A stretch of DNA of 64,000 nt from Liriodendron chinense. Lineage: Eukaryota; Streptophyta; Magnoliopsida; Magnoliales; Magnoliaceae. Of the stretch, positions 63,931-64,000 are shown in pieces. Position numbers and translations under genes: made by a program. Where the stretch lies: assembly GCA_003013855.2 (NCBI GenBank), contig ML058505.1, positions 2,170,001-2,234,000 on the forward strand, in the 5' to 3' direction. Numbering within the stretch: the stretch's first letter is position 1; every line of letters starts with the position of its first letter. The notes below the pieces were generated by a model, which saw only the letters and a list, made by a program, of their open reading frames with translations, ran no database searches and was not told where the DNA came from.

Positions 63931-64000
63931 GACTGGGATGCTGCCCCAGCAACAGCAGCAACAGCAGCGGCGTGAAAGCTGCTCTCTCTCTCACGCACGT

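Larger units (their letters stand above)
62510..64000 (-). mobile_element. Large gypsy-type LTR, partial, continues past the window
   Basis: It starts TGTCACGCCCTGAAATTCGG, the same kind of end as the solo LTR at 31969 (TGTGACACCCCAAATC), and interrupts a copia gag. By that resemblance it would be in minus orientation. ACATC (62505-62509) is the expected left copy of its target duplication. Internal words resemble the 31969 LTR in order (AAAACCTGCAAG, GGTGAG, then a repeat block). No TATA box or right end lies inside the window. Confidence 0.65.

Noticed and set aside
1..64000. CRISPR arrays, rRNA genes and complete tRNA genes
   Set aside because: The tandem arrays have no regular repeat-spacer form, and this is plant nuclear DNA. 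I saw no tRNA cloverleaf or rRNA segment, although short tRNA genes are easy to miss by eye.

Overview
The window is nuclear DNA of a flowering plant. It holds two genes with plant-type introns, plant LTR retrotransposons of the Ty1/copia and Ty3/gypsy superfamilies, and many short foldback repeats. One foldback family (GTGGGGCCCACC ends, then GTTTTATCCA and GTCCATCC blocks) is very abundant here. I associate that repeat with magnoliid-type genomes, but this is recollection and not a database result. I found no organellar, bacterial or viral segment.

Layout. 1-2436: repeat-derived DNA with a decayed gypsy LTR. 2437-10137: a complete Ty1/copia retrotransposon with two 465-bp LTRs that differ at two positions, a perfect 5-bp target-site duplication (TSD), a primer-binding site, a polypurine tract and a broken gag-pol. 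10138-21900: repeat-rich intergenic DNA with a second gypsy LTR, TIR elements and a 60-base poly-C run. 21926-26205 (minus strand): a six-coding-exon GDP-mannose 3,5-epimerase gene, intact except for a one-base insertion in its first coding exon. 26300-30766: a dense field of foldback repeats. 30767-40400: a decayed Tat-type gypsy element (LTR, PBS-like site, gag) into which two large solo LTRs have inserted, each with its own TSD. 40770-43075: a TIR element carrying a 20-bp minisatellite, split by a third gypsy solo LTR. 43100-53100: more foldback repeats and a copia solo LTR. 53141-57771 (minus strand): a two-exon 3-ketoacyl-CoA synthase gene whose single 3.1-kb intron is filled with repeats. 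58000-64000: LTR remnants of copia type, a decayed copia gag, and the near end of another large gypsy-type LTR that runs off the window.

The two host genes are not functionally linked: one acts in cytosolic ascorbate and cell-wall sugar synthesis, the other in very-long-chain fatty acid elongation at the ER. The rest is best read as layered transposon insertion. Three solo LTRs with perfect TSDs (AACAA, ACGTC, CACAC) plus a copia solo LTR (TGTAG) show that LTR-LTR recombination is common here. The least ordinary signal is that several unrelated LTR families carry arrays of short perfect or near-perfect palindromes, a different core sequence in each.
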